Assembly (NCBI RefSeq): GCF_900142075.1
Contig: NZ_FQZO01000007.1
Coordinates: 62,001-126,000, forward strand
Direction: 5' to 3'
Length of the DNA stretch: 64,000 nt
Origin: Clostridium amylolyticum
GTDB lineage: Bacteria; Bacillota; Clostridia; Clostridiales; Clostridiaceae
The translations under genes were made by a program, and so were the position numbers. Positions 1-8,248 of this stretch are shown here, piece after piece. Every line of letters begins with the position of its first letter. Position 1 is the stretch's first letter. Below the pieces are notes generated by a model. That model had not been told where the DNA came from. It saw only the letters and a program-made list of their open reading frames with translations, and did no database searches.

Positions 1-44
1 CCATCCGCTGCTATCTTTCTTATTCTAACATCAGTAATCTGCAT
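1..44 (-). CDS. spoVG: SpoVG N-terminus (partial, runs off the window)
   Basis: Only the first 14 codons are visible, reading MQITDVRIRKIAAD from an ATG preceded by the ribosome site CTGGAGGTG. This matches the start of SpoVG, a small RNA/DNA-binding regulator that affects septation and sporulation. It lies directly downstream of purR on the same strand, as in Bacillus, where purR-yabJ-spoVG are neighbours. A sigma-H promoter sits just upstream (81-109), which fits the classic regulation of this gene. The rest of the gene is outside the window. Confidence 0.88.
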   Translation of the reverse strand, partial: MQITDVRIRKIAAD

Positions 45-80
45 TAAAAAACACCTCCAGTAGCTTTTAACGATGATATA

Positions 81-109
81 TAATTCTCTATATAATTCAA
101 TATTCCTCT
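81..109 (-). promoter_or_regulatory. Sigma-H promoter of spoVG
   Basis: On the minus strand the -35 reads AGAGGAATA and the -10 reads AGAGAATTA, with an 11-nt spacer. This fits the sigma-H consensus RnAGGAwWW-N11/12-RnnGAATww. spoVG is a textbook sigma-H gene in Bacillus, so position and identity agree. Confidence 0.75.
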
Positions 110-239
110 TTTTTTCTTAGAATTTTTTGAAAATTAAATATTTATTAATAAATTTGCACATTTTGTTCACATTTTAACCTATTTATATACGGTTGAGAGT
201 ATACTACAAGGTTATTGGCCACAATGATAATACTTTAAT

Positions 240-1055
240 TTATTTATATAAAGATGAAAGACTCATATTTATATTTCCTTCTTCATCTACAGAATTAAAC
301 TCTATGATGGAAACCCTTTCATCCACTAATTTTCTAGCACTTGCTACATTGTCCACCAATACACCAATTCCCACCAGCTGACTTTCAAATTCATTAAGCA
401 AATCTTTTATTCCTTTTGCAGTTCCTCCAGCTCTCATAAAATCGTCTATAAATATGCATTTACTCCCTTTTTTTAAACTTCTTCTAGCTAAAGACATATT
501 TTGTATGCGTCCAGAAGAACCTGATACATAGTTTATACTAACTGTGGGTCCCTCAGTCACCTTATTTTCTCTTCTTACAGTAACTAACTGTACTCCAAGG
601 TTCTTAGCTACTTCATAGGCTAAAGGTACCCCTTTAGTTTCTACAGTAACCACACAGTCTATGTCTATATCGTAAAAATTTGAAGCTAAAATTATCCCTG
701 CTGTACTTACTATCCTTGGATTAAACATAATATCTGTCATATAAATAAAGTTTCCTGGCACTACCCTGCTTTTATCCATAAGAAGTTCACATAAATTTTC
801 AGCAAATATTTTTTTATCCTCATAGCTTATGTCAGGAATATACTTCACTCCTCCAGAGGCTCCTGCTATGGTCTCCACTTTTCCAAAATTTAATTTTTCC
901 ATTATATCTCTTACAATTACTATATCTTCACTTATGGTGGATTTAGCCCCATTTAATAATTCAGAAAAGTAGTTAAGGCTCATAACCTTATTTGGATTTT
1001 CTGCTAATATTCTAGTTATAGCTGATATTCTGCTGTTTCGACTTAACTTTTCCAT
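240..1055 (-). CDS. purR: Purine operon repressor PurR
   Basis: The 271-aa protein has an N-terminal winged-helix region (about residues 1-70) and a phosphoribosyltransferase-like domain. The PRPP-binding loop CIFIDDFMRAGGTAKG lies near residues 200-215. PurR binds PurBox operators and is released by PRPP; the PRT fold is regulatory, not catalytic. The ATG at 1055 is chosen over an upstream ATG at 1112 because a GAAGGTGA ribosome site stands just before it and because the protein then starts at the usual PurR position. It is followed on the same strand by spoVG, a conserved order. No PurBox was searched for exhaustively. Confidence 0.92.
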   Translation of the reverse strand: MEKLSRNSRISAITRILAENPNKVMSLNYFSELLNGAKSTISEDIVIVRDIMEKLNFGKVETIAGASGGVKYIPDISYEDKKIFAENLCELLMDKSRVVPGNFIYMTDIMFNPRIVSTAGIILASNFYDIDIDCVVTVETKGVPLAYEVAKNLGVQLVTVRRENKVTEGPTVSINYVSGSSGRIQNMSLARRSLKKGSKCIFIDDFMRAGGTAKGIKDLLNEFESQLVGIGVLVDNVASARKLVDERVSIIEFNSVDEEGNINMSLSSLYK

Positions 1056-1266
1056 AAAAATCACCTTCGCTATTTTATTATTATTCCCACAAATACGAAT
1101 TTTATAACACATTTCTTTATCTAATATTCATATTTTATTTCATTTTTTCATTCTTGGCAACAAAAAGGCCGTGAAAATCTGTGCTTTGTACTGTCTCATC
1201 AGTTTACATTTAATGATATTCTTGATAAAATTAAGGTAAATTTATGTAAAAAAAGGTAGGATTCTC

Positions 1267-2316
1267 ATGAAGAAATTAATTAAATCTTTAAAGAGTTTGG
1301 ACTTACAACCTGGTATGATATTAGCAGAAGATTTCATAGTTAATGGAGTAAAGCTACTAACAAAAGATATGGAAATCTCATACAAAGCAATTCTTAAGAT
1401 TACGAATCAATTTCCTGAGGAATACCTTGAAGTTTATTGTGATGATAATATAAATTATGAAAGCCTTGATGCTAAGAAAGAAAAAATCGAAAAAAACTTA
1501 ACCTTTCTTACCAACATAACAGAAAAAATTTTTTTTAAGATCAGAGAAAATGATAAGATAGAAATTAATGATGTAAGAAATCTTTCTGATATGCTGTTAA
1601 ATACTAAAGATGATTTTGGTTTAATACTTAAGAGCATAATAGTATCTAGAAAAGTTGATGAATATACCTTTAGGCATTCTGTAAATACTGCTGCTCTAGC
1701 TGTAATGCTAGGTAGATGGTTGGATTTTTCTGAGAGATCCCTTAGGCTTTTATGTTATTCAGGATTACTTCATGACGTAGGTAAATCTAAAATAAAGCCT
1801 GAGATTTTAAATAAAAAAGGTCCATTAACTCATAAAGAATATAAAGAAATGAAAGGTCATGCAAAGATTGGATACGATATAGTAAAGAAGATTCCTTATA
1901 TAGATAATAGCGTTAGTTTAGCAGTACTTATGCATCATGAAAGAGAAGATGGTTCTGGATATCCACTTAAGCTTAATGGTGGTAACATACACACCTTTGG
2001 CAAAATAATAGCTATTGTAGATACCTTTGATGCTATGACTTCTAACCGGGTTTACAGAAATAAAATTTCCCCATTAAATGTGCTAAAAGTCATAAAAGAA
2101 GAATCTTTTTCAAAACTTGATCCTGTGTATTGTAATATATTTATCACTAATTTATTGGATTATTATATAGGTGATAATGTGGTTTTAAGTAATGGTAAAA
2201 TAGGTAGAATAATAAAAATGAATATAAATGATATAACTTGTCCTTTGGTTAAAGTGGATAGCACCTTCTTTGACCTTTCCAAAAATAAAGATATAACTAT
2301 ACAGGATATGTTATAA
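1267..2316 (+). CDS. HD-GYP domain c-di-GMP phosphodiesterase
   Basis: The 349-aa cytoplasmic protein has a roughly 120-residue N-terminal region of the kind common in clostridial HD-GYP proteins, then an HD-GYP domain. The metal ligands are visible: H137 in FRHSVN, HD169-170 in LLHDVGKSK, H198 in GHAK, HHE at 223-225, and the signature DGSGYP at 228-233. Such enzymes hydrolyse cyclic di-GMP to pGpG or GMP. No GGDEF, PAS or receiver domain is present, so the input signal is unknown. The ribosome site is AAAGGTAGG. It appears monocistronic, with a hairpin after the stop. No c-di-GMP riboswitch was seen upstream. Confidence 0.88.
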   Translation: MKKLIKSLKSLDLQPGMILAEDFIVNGVKLLTKDMEISYKAILKITNQFPEEYLEVYCDDNINYESLDAKKEKIEKNLTFLTNITEKIFFKIRENDKIEINDVRNLSDMLLNTKDDFGLILKSIIVSRKVDEYTFRHSVNTAALAVMLGRWLDFSERSLRLLCYSGLLHDVGKSKIKPEILNKKGPLTHKEYKEMKGHAKIGYDIVKKIPYIDNSVSLAVLMHHEREDGSGYPLKLNGGNIHTFGKIIAIVDTFDAMTSNRVYRNKISPLNVLKVIKEESFSKLDPVYCNIFITNLLDYYIGDNVVLSNGKIGRIIKMNINDITCPLVKVDSTFFDLSKNKDITIQDML

Positions 2317-2319
2317 TGT

Positions 2320-2362
2320 AATAAGTCAATGTCTTTAGATAATCTATGGATATTGACTTATT
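2320..2362 (+). terminator. Hairpin after the HD-GYP gene
   Basis: A perfect 11-bp inverted repeat, AATAAGTCAAT (2320-2330) and ATTGACTTATT (2352-2362), begins just after the stop codon. It is followed by a short T-rich stretch. It is a plausible but weak factor-independent terminator. Confidence 0.5.
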
Positions 2363-2398
2363 TAATGCTTGCATTAATATTATATTTATTGTATCCTA

Positions 2399-2464
2399 AT
2401 ACACTTTTTAGAATAATATAAAATATAATCATTAAATTATGTGTGTTTTTTCTAAAAAGTGTAT
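2399..2464. repeat. Perfect 15-bp inverted repeat in the murC promoter region
   Basis: ATACACTTTTTAGAA (2399-2413) and its exact complement (2450-2464) flank a 36-nt AT-rich spacer. The spacer contains TATAAT at 2424-2429, a likely murC -10 box. The left arm would cover the -35 region and the right arm the early transcript. This suggests either a split operator or a long 5'-UTR hairpin. Confidence 0.6.
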
Positions 2465-2503
2465 ATAATTATTGATGAACTTGTAATAGAGGGGTTGGTT
2501 TAT

Positions 2504-3877
2504 ATGTCATTTAATTTTATAAAAGATAAGGATAAAAAAGTCCATTTTATTGGAATAGGCGGCATTAGCATGAGTGGCCTGGCAGCGGTATTATTAAATG
2601 CAGGCTACAAGGTATCTGGTTCCGATGCCAAGGAGTCACACATCACTGATAACTTAAAAAAACTTGGAGCAGAGATTTACATAGGACATAATGCATCAAA
2701 TATATCAGATGTGGACTTGGTGGTTTATACAGCAGCAATACCAAAGGATAATCCTGAACTAATCTATGCTGAGGAAAATAATATAACACTCATGGATAGA
2801 GCAGAATTTCTTGGTCACATAATGCAAGGGCATAAATATAATGTGGCTGTAACAGGAACTCATGGTAAAACTACCTGTACTTCTATGATTTCCCATATAA
2901 CATTAAAGGATAATTTAGATCCTACTATACTGGTAGGTGGAGAATTAGATGTTATAAATGGAAACTTTCGTGTAGGTGATAGCGAGTACTTCATCACAGA
3001 AGCTTGTGAATATAAAGCCTCTTTCTTGAAGTTTTTCCCTTATATCGGCATCATATTAAATATAGATGCAGATCACTTAGATTATTATAGAGATATTAAC
3101 CATATAAAAGATACCTTTGAGGAGTTTTCTAAGCTAGTTCCCCAAGATGGCTATCTTATTGGCTATGCTGAAGATGAAAGAGTACAAGACATCTTGTCTA
3201 AGTCTACCTGTAATATCCTAAGCTATGGTATTGAAAAGGGCGATATTACAGCTAAAAATATCTCCTTTGATAAAAAAGGCTGCCCTATATTTGATGTATA
3301 TAAAAATGAGGAAAAACTATATACAATTCACCTTGGAGTTCAAGGAAAGCACAATATATTAAATGCTTTATGCACTATTTGTGTAGGTCTTATATTTAAC
3401 TCTTCCAAGGAGGCTATAACCCAAGGCTTGGCAGAGTTTAAAGGCGCTCATAAGAGATTTGAATTTAAAGGAGACAAAAATGGTGTTACAGTTATCGATG
3501 ACTACGCTCACCATCCCACTGAGATAAAAGCTAGTTTATCCACTGCAAGGGACTATCCTCATAAAAAGATTTACTGTGTATTCCAGCCTCATACTTACAC
3601 TAGAACTAAGGCCCTCTTTAATGATTTTACAGAATGTTTTAATGGTGTAGATGAATTAATATTAATGGATATCTATGCTGCTAGAGAAAAAGATACTGGA
3701 GAAATAAGCTCACAGATGTTAGGAGATGCTATAAGAGAAAAAGGCATTAGTTGTGTAAATGTTCATTCCCATCAGGAAGCCTTGGAATATGTATCTAAAA
3801 AACTTTCACAGGGAGACTTACTTCTTACTGTGGGAGCTGGTGATGTGGTTAAGGTTGGAGAATTGTATCTAAAGTAA
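2504..3877 (+). CDS. murC: UDP-N-acetylmuramate--L-alanine ligase MurC
   Basis: The 457-aa Mur ligase adds L-alanine to UDP-MurNAc, the first peptide step of peptidoglycan precursor synthesis in the cytoplasm. It shows the N-terminal UDP-binding GIGGISMSG motif (about residues 17-25), the ATP loop GTHGKTT (118-124), and the later HHPTEI and FQPHTYTRT motifs typical of MurC. The start is set at ATG 2504 because a GAGGGG ribosome site precedes it; a GTG at 2459 in the same frame has no such site. The length is normal for the family. It stands alone, away from a dcw cluster, as is common in clostridia. Confidence 0.95.
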   Translation: MSFNFIKDKDKKVHFIGIGGISMSGLAAVLLNAGYKVSGSDAKESHITDNLKKLGAEIYIGHNASNISDVDLVVYTAAIPKDNPELIYAEENNITLMDRAEFLGHIMQGHKYNVAVTGTHGKTTCTSMISHITLKDNLDPTILVGGELDVINGNFRVGDSEYFITEACEYKASFLKFFPYIGIILNIDADHLDYYRDINHIKDTFEEFSKLVPQDGYLIGYAEDERVQDILSKSTCNILSYGIEKGDITAKNISFDKKGCPIFDVYKNEEKLYTIHLGVQGKHNILNALCTICVGLIFNSSKEAITQGLAEFKGAHKRFEFKGDKNGVTVIDDYAHHPTEIKASLSTARDYPHKKIYCVFQPHTYTRTKALFNDFTECFNGVDELILMDIYAAREKDTGEISSQMLGDAIREKGISCVNVHSHQEALEYVSKKLSQGDLLLTVGAGDVVKVGELYLK

Positions 3878-3973
3878 AAGAAATTCATATTAATAATTGT
3901 GTAATACTCCTTAGCTGACCTTAAATCTTAATTTATAATATCAAATAAAAATTATTAAATAATAAAAAACATA

Positions 3974-4002
3974 TTGCTTATCCTTGGATAATACTGTAAT
4001 AT
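3974..4002 (+). promoter_or_regulatory. Sigma-A type promoter of the leader peptide/ABC exporter unit
   Basis: TTGCTT (3974-3979), a 17-nt spacer and TAATAT (3997-4002) fit a housekeeping promoter. Transcription would start near 4009, about 35 nt before the leader ORF at 4043. Confidence 0.6.
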
Positions 4003-4042
4003 GGAAATGTAATTCATTATTCTTAAGAAAGGAGATAGGAAC

Positions 4043-4120
4043 ATGAGAACTAAAAACTTTAATAATTCAGCTAACTTAAATAAAATTAAATATGTTATCG
4101 GTGGCCTATCTTTGTCTTAG
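4043..4120 (+). CDS. 25-aa leader peptide ahead of the ABC exporter pair
   Basis: The short ORF encodes MRTKNFNNSANLNKIKYVIG followed by GLSLS, with a very strong ribosome site (AAGAAAGGAGATAGG) and an ATG at 4043. It sits between a promoter and a terminator-like hairpin that precedes two ABC exporter genes. This is the architecture of BmrB, the translated leader that controls bmrCD in Bacillus by ribosome-mediated attenuation. The peptide itself is not recognisably similar to a protein I know. I infer a sensor role: ribosomes slowed by an antibiotic on this ORF would change folding of the downstream RNA. Confidence 0.6.
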   Translation: MRTKNFNNSANLNKIKYVIGGLSLS

Positions 4121-4163
4121 TTAAGTAAATAATGAGTGTATTACTTTTATTTTAATTAACAAA

Positions 4164-4248
4164 GCCCGGGCTATCTCCCGTGGCACTTACAACCTGTATA
4201 TCTTTTTGAAATTGGATTTATTGCCATGGGATTCCCATGGCTTTTTGT
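4164..4248 (+). promoter_or_regulatory. Candidate transcription attenuator (terminator/antiterminator)
   Basis: GCCATGGG (4223-4230) and CCCATGGC (4234-4241) form an 8-bp stem with a 3-nt loop followed by CTTTTTGTTTTG, a clear intrinsic terminator. Upstream, CCCGTGGC (4177-4184) can pair with the terminator's left arm GCCATGGG over 8 bp with one G-U, making an antiterminator. CGGG (4167-4170) can in turn pair with CCCG (4177-4180). These mutually exclusive pairings lie between the leader peptide and the ABC genes. Confidence 0.65.
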
Positions 4249-4345
4249 TTTGTTAAAATTCAATAATAAACACCAAAATTTACTTATAGGGCATTATGAG
4301 GGTTATATAAATGTCAGTTTGCTTGCAAAGGGGGTTTAAGCAAGA

Positions 4346-6082
4346 ATGAAAAGAACTTTAAATTATGTACTAAAGTATAAGCTGCTATTAATCATACCCA
4401 CTGTGGCCATGATATGCGTAATTGCAGTGGATACCGTTAACCCATATCTAACTAAACTTATAATAGACAGGGTTATCATCGGAAAAGAAACTTCTCTATT
4501 GAAGCTTCTTATAGGACTTATGATTGGAATTACCATTATTAAGGCAATCTTTGGATATGCAAAAGAATATCTCTTCGACGTACTTTCTTCAAAAGTAGCA
4601 GAAGATATTAAAAATGATGTTTTTAACCATATTCAAAGTTTGGAATTTAGCTATTTTGACAAGATGAATACCGGAGAGCTGATGTCAAGGATAGGTGAAG
4701 ATGTAGATAATATTTGGAGAACCATCGGCTTTGGCCTCAGACTCTTTGTGGAAAATATATTTTATTTTGTACTAAGCTCTATAGTACTATTTTCATTAAA
4801 TTGGAAACTAGCATTAGCTTGTATCAGTATAATGGCGCCCATTGGGTATATAGCTATTAAGCTAGAAAATAAAATTCTTCAAAGTTATGAAAAGATATCA
4901 GACCAGGCAGCGGTAATAAATACCACCGCTCAGGAAAATATAGCTGGTGTAAGGCTGGTTAAAGCTTTTGCCAGAGAAAAACATGAAATACTAAAGTTTT
5001 TAAAGATGAATAGAGCCAATTATGATTTAAACATGGAACAAGCAACAAGCCTTGGAAATTACTATCCTCCCATTGAACTATTAACTAACTTTTCTATAGT
5101 TATTATGATAATTTTTGGAGGGGTATTGGTGATAGGTAAATCCATGAGTATTGGTACCTTAGTGGCTTTCAGTCAATATATATGGAGCCTTATTTGGCCT
5201 ATGAGAATGCTGGGCTGGCTTACTAATATGCTGGCTCAAAACAAAGCTTCTTCTAAGAAAATTTTCGATATTTTAGATACAAAGCCTACAATTCAAACTC
5301 CTATAGATGCTGTTAAACCAGAAAGTATTCAAGGAGATATAGATTTTAATAATGTATCCTTTAAATATAAAGAAGAAACTGTACTTCATGATATAAATCT
5401 TAATATACCTGCTGGAAGCACAGTGGCAGTTATGGGTGGAACAGGTTCTGGTAAATCTACTCTTCTTCATCTTATAGGAAGATATTATGATGTCAGTGAA
5501 GGTGAAGTAAAGGTAGATGGTATTAATGTAAAGGACATTGACCTAAAAACTTTAAGAACCCATATGTCCGCTATACCTGAGGATACTTTCCTATTTTCAG
5601 ACAGCATAGAAGAAAATATTAAGTTTGGTAAGAGAGACGCTTCTGATGAGGAGGTTATAAAAGCATGTAACATCGCCTGCTGTTATGACTTTATAACAGA
5701 ATTTGAAGAAGGCTTTAATACACTGGTAGGAGAAAGAGGTATAGGTCTTTCCGGTGGACAAAAGCAAAGAATATCCATTGCCAGAGCTTTAGTGAGAGAT
5801 GCCTCCATTTTAATATTAGATGATGCCACTTCTGCTTTAGACATGGACACAGAATATAATCTATTAAAAAATCTTAATGAAAGAACAAAGCAATGTACGA
5901 CCTTCATTATAGCTCATAGGATTTCTGCTGTAAAAAATGCAGATAAGATTATATTCTTAGAAAATGGAACCATATTAGAACAAGGAACTCATGATGAGCT
6001 CTTAAAACTTAAAGGCAGATATTATGAAATATACTGCGAACAATTTAAAGACTTTGAAGCCTTTGAAAGCGAGGTGGTATAA
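4346..6082 (+). CDS. Heterodimeric ABC exporter half, degenerate-site subunit (BmrC-like)
   Basis: The 578-aa half-transporter has an N-terminal six-helix membrane domain (about 1-300) and a C-terminal ATPase. Walker A GGTGSGKST is near residue 364, signature LSGGQ near 467, Walker B ILILDDATSALD near 488, and the H-loop IIAHRIS near 521. The residue after the Walker B aspartate, normally the catalytic glutamate, is Asp. The signature motif is intact. That combination is the mark of the subunit contributing the degenerate nucleotide site in heterodimeric multidrug exporters such as BmrCD or LmrCD. It overlaps the partner gene by one base. The likely role is drug or lipid export, under the upstream attenuator. 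Confidence 0.88.
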   Translation: MKRTLNYVLKYKLLLIIPTVAMICVIAVDTVNPYLTKLIIDRVIIGKETSLLKLLIGLMIGITIIKAIFGYAKEYLFDVLSSKVAEDIKNDVFNHIQSLEFSYFDKMNTGELMSRIGEDVDNIWRTIGFGLRLFVENIFYFVLSSIVLFSLNWKLALACISIMAPIGYIAIKLENKILQSYEKISDQAAVINTTAQENIAGVRLVKAFAREKHEILKFLKMNRANYDLNMEQATSLGNYYPPIELLTNFSIVIMIIFGGVLVIGKSMSIGTLVAFSQYIWSLIWPMRMLGWLTNMLAQNKASSKKIFDILDTKPTIQTPIDAVKPESIQGDIDFNNVSFKYKEETVLHDINLNIPAGSTVAVMGGTGSGKSTLLHLIGRYYDVSEGEVKVDGINVKDIDLKTLRTHMSAIPEDTFLFSDSIEENIKFGKRDASDEEVIKACNIACCYDFITEFEEGFNTLVGERGIGLSGGQKQRISIARALVRDASILILDDATSALDMDTEYNLLKNLNERTKQCTTFIIAHRISAVKNADKIIFLENGTILEQGTHDELLKLKGRYYEIYCEQFKDFEAFESEVV

Positions 6083-7869
6083 TGGCTAAAAATACTGTAA
6101 AACAAGACGAGGATCTTCAAAGGCATTCAAAATTAGAAATAACCACAAGGCTCTTAGGCTATCTAAAGCCCTATAAATTCAAGGCTACATGGATAGTACT
6201 CCTTATGATATTTGTAATGATATGCGGTATACTAAACCCTTATCTTCTTAAAATCGCTATAGACAATAATATTACTAATGGAGATATTAAGGGTCTACTT
6301 ATAATCGGAGTAATATTATTAATACTGAATATATTAGCAGCCATAGCTACTCGAATAAGGATTATATCCATGTCCTCTATCACAAATAATATACTAATTA
6401 ATATAAGAGAGGAGCTTTATACTCATATTCAAAAGCTCTCCTTCTCCTTTTTTGATAATAGGCCTGTAGGCAAAATACTAGCTAGGGTAATAGGTGACGT
6501 AAATGCTCTTCAAGAGCTATTCACTAACAGCATAACCAGTTTCATACCTGAACTTTTAAGCTTGGTATGCGTTACTATAATGATGTTCTTTTTAAACTTT
6601 AAGCTAGCTCTAGCCAGTATAATAATTTTACCCATACTTTTTATAAGTATGTTTGCTGTAGAAACCATATCAAGAAAACGTTGGGATGCTTATAGAAAAA
6701 AGCGTTCCAACCTAAATGCCTTTACTCATGAGGACTTTGCAGGTATAAAAGTTGTTCAAGCATTTGCCAACGAGGACCATACCTCAAAAACTTTTGACAA
6801 GCTTATAAAAGACCTTATGGGCACCTTTGTAAAAACCGTAAGATTAAACGATCTATTCTGGCCTCTAGTAGAATTATCCTGGGGTGTTGGAACCATAGTA
6901 GTATTTTTAGTAGGGGTAAGGCTAATAAATGACGGATCCATAACTGTAGGTACCCTTATCGCCTTCACCATGTATATAGGCATGTTCTGGAGACCTATTA
7001 TGAATATAAGCAACTTCTACAACACATTAATATCCAACTTCTCCGCTGCAGAAAGAATATTTGACATACTGGATATAGAACCAGAAATCGTAAATATTAA
7101 AGACGCAGTTAAGATGCCTAAAATAAAAGGTAATGTAGAGTTTAAAAATGTAACCTTCTCCTATGAAGAAGGAAACCCAGTGCTAAATGATATAAGCTTT
7201 AAAGTTTCTCCTGGAGAAAACATAGCCCTAGTAGGTGCCACAGGAGCTGGTAAAACCACTATAACTTCACTCCTTAGCAGGTTTTATGACACTGAAATTG
7301 GTGAAGTGCTTATAGATGGAAGGAACATCAAAAAGGTAGACTTAGAGTCCTTACGTTCTCAAATGGGTATAATGCTTCAAGATACCTTCTTATTCTCCGC
7401 CACCATTAAAGAGAATATCAGGTACGGTAAGCTAGATGCCACAGATGAGGAAGTTATAGCCGCAGCCAAAGCTGTAAATGCCCATGACTTTATCATGAAT
7501 ATGGAAAAAGGTTATGACACAGAAGTTAATGAAAGAGGCTCAAGGTTGTCCCTAGGACAAAGGCAGCTAATTTCCTTCGCTAGAGCTATGCTGGCTAACC
7601 CCAGAATACTAATTCTTGACGAAGCTACCTCCAACATTGATACCTTCACTGAAAAGTTAGTTCAACAAGGCATCAAAAAACTTCTAAGAGGCAGAACCTC
7701 CTTTGTCATAGCCCACAGACTCTCTACCATAAGAGACTGTGACCGCATTATGGTAATAGATGACGGCATGATCAAAGAAAGCGGCACCCACGAAGAGCTG
7801 CTATCACAAAGAGGTATTTACTTCAACCTCTACATGTCCCAGTACAAATTCCTCAACGAAGGCGCCTAA
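6082..7869 (+). CDS. Heterodimeric ABC exporter half, catalytic subunit (BmrD-like)
   Basis: The 595-aa partner has the same membrane-plus-ATPase layout. Walker A GATGAGKTT is near residue 384. Walker B ILILDEATSNID near residue 509 has the canonical catalytic Glu. Its own signature reads LSLGQ instead of LSGGQ. In the heterodimer its Walker motifs pair with the intact LSGGQ of the first subunit to form the active site, while its altered signature faces the partner's Asp-containing site. This reciprocal degeneration supports an obligate heterodimer. The start codon overlaps the previous stop (TAATG), so the two are translationally coupled. A strong hairpin ends the unit. Confidence 0.88.
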   Translation: MAKNTVKQDEDLQRHSKLEITTRLLGYLKPYKFKATWIVLLMIFVMICGILNPYLLKIAIDNNITNGDIKGLLIIGVILLILNILAAIATRIRIISMSSITNNILINIREELYTHIQKLSFSFFDNRPVGKILARVIGDVNALQELFTNSITSFIPELLSLVCVTIMMFFLNFKLALASIIILPILFISMFAVETISRKRWDAYRKKRSNLNAFTHEDFAGIKVVQAFANEDHTSKTFDKLIKDLMGTFVKTVRLNDLFWPLVELSWGVGTIVVFLVGVRLINDGSITVGTLIAFTMYIGMFWRPIMNISNFYNTLISNFSAAERIFDILDIEPEIVNIKDAVKMPKIKGNVEFKNVTFSYEEGNPVLNDISFKVSPGENIALVGATGAGKTTITSLLSRFYDTEIGEVLIDGRNIKKVDLESLRSQMGIMLQDTFLFSATIKENIRYGKLDATDEEVIAAAKAVNAHDFIMNMEKGYDTEVNERGSRLSLGQRQLISFARAMLANPRILILDEATSNIDTFTEKLVQQGIKKLLRGRTSFVIAHRLSTIRDCDRIMVIDDGMIKESGTHEELLSQRGIYFNLYMSQYKFLNEGA

Positions 7870-7912
7870 TATAGTTAAATATTGATATGACAATATTTCC
7901 ATCGCACACTGC

Positions 7913-7951
7913 AAAAAAAATGTCAGCACCTCAGGGGTGCTGACATTTTTT
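7913..7951. terminator. Bidirectional terminator between the ABC exporter and selW
   Basis: TGTCAGCACC (7921-7930) pairs with GGTGCTGACA (7936-7945), with a run of A before and a run of T after, so it can work on both strands. Its loop region TCAGG and flanking CACC/GGTG resemble the dispersed palindrome family. Confidence 0.8.
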
Positions 7952-7955
7952 GTAT

Positions 7956-8000
7956 CCGCCCCTGGAGTGCATCCATTTTATGGAATCACCCCAGAGGTGG
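7956..8000. repeat. CCCCTGGGG palindrome family, copy 1 (diverged)
   Basis: The left arm (7956-7975) and right arm (7981-8000) form an imperfect hairpin around TTTTA. The core CACCCCAGAGGTGG matches the family but carries several mismatches between arms. It abuts the 3' end of the selW-like gene. Confidence 0.6.
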
Positions 8001-8002
8001 TT

Positions 8003-8248
8003 CTATTTTATTCTTTCTCTTATAATATTTTCAACTTCTCCCTCTTCTGGGAACCTGTCCAATTGTTTTTTAGAAAAAATAAGTTCATCATTAAGGCTTA
8101 TTTCAAATACACCACCTGAAGATGGAAGTATTATAAGCTCTTGGATTTTATTTTTATGTTCTTTTAGCAATACTTGAGAAAGACTCACGGTCCTTGGAAC
8201 ATATCCTCAAGAGGTGCAGTACTCTATACTTATTTTGAAGTTTTCCAC
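8003..8248 (-). CDS. selW: SelW/Rdx family protein with in-frame UGA (probable selenocysteine, CxxU)
   Basis: Read through an in-frame TGA (8207-8209), the frame gives an 81-aa protein starting MENFKISIEYCTSUGYVPR. It continues to the Rdx hallmarks GGVFEISLNDELIFSKK and RFPEEGEV. YCxxUGY is exactly the SelW redox motif, with U at residue 14 where other members have Cys or Sec. A GTG start at 8248 follows the ribosome site AAGGAGGAG at 7-nt spacing; there is no alternative start giving the motif. A small stem-loop lies just 3' of the UGA. These thioredoxin-like proteins are thought to be thiol/selenol redox proteins. The alternative is a nonsense-mutated gene, which is less likely given the exact UGA position. 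Confidence 0.8.
8179..8195 (-). promoter_or_regulatory. Candidate bacterial SECIS stem-loop
   Basis: On the minus strand, AAGGAC (8195-8190) pairs with GTCTTT (8184-8179) with one G-U around the 5-nt loop CGTGA. The loop starts 18 nt after the UGA and has G as its second base. Bacterial SECIS elements lie inside the ORF just downstream of the UGA, with a short loop containing an early G, and this fits. Confidence 0.5.

Noticed and set aside
1113..1266. Possible c-di-GMP riboswitch before the HD-GYP gene
   Set aside because: No GEMM core or tetraloop/receptor pattern was found in this 154-nt region.
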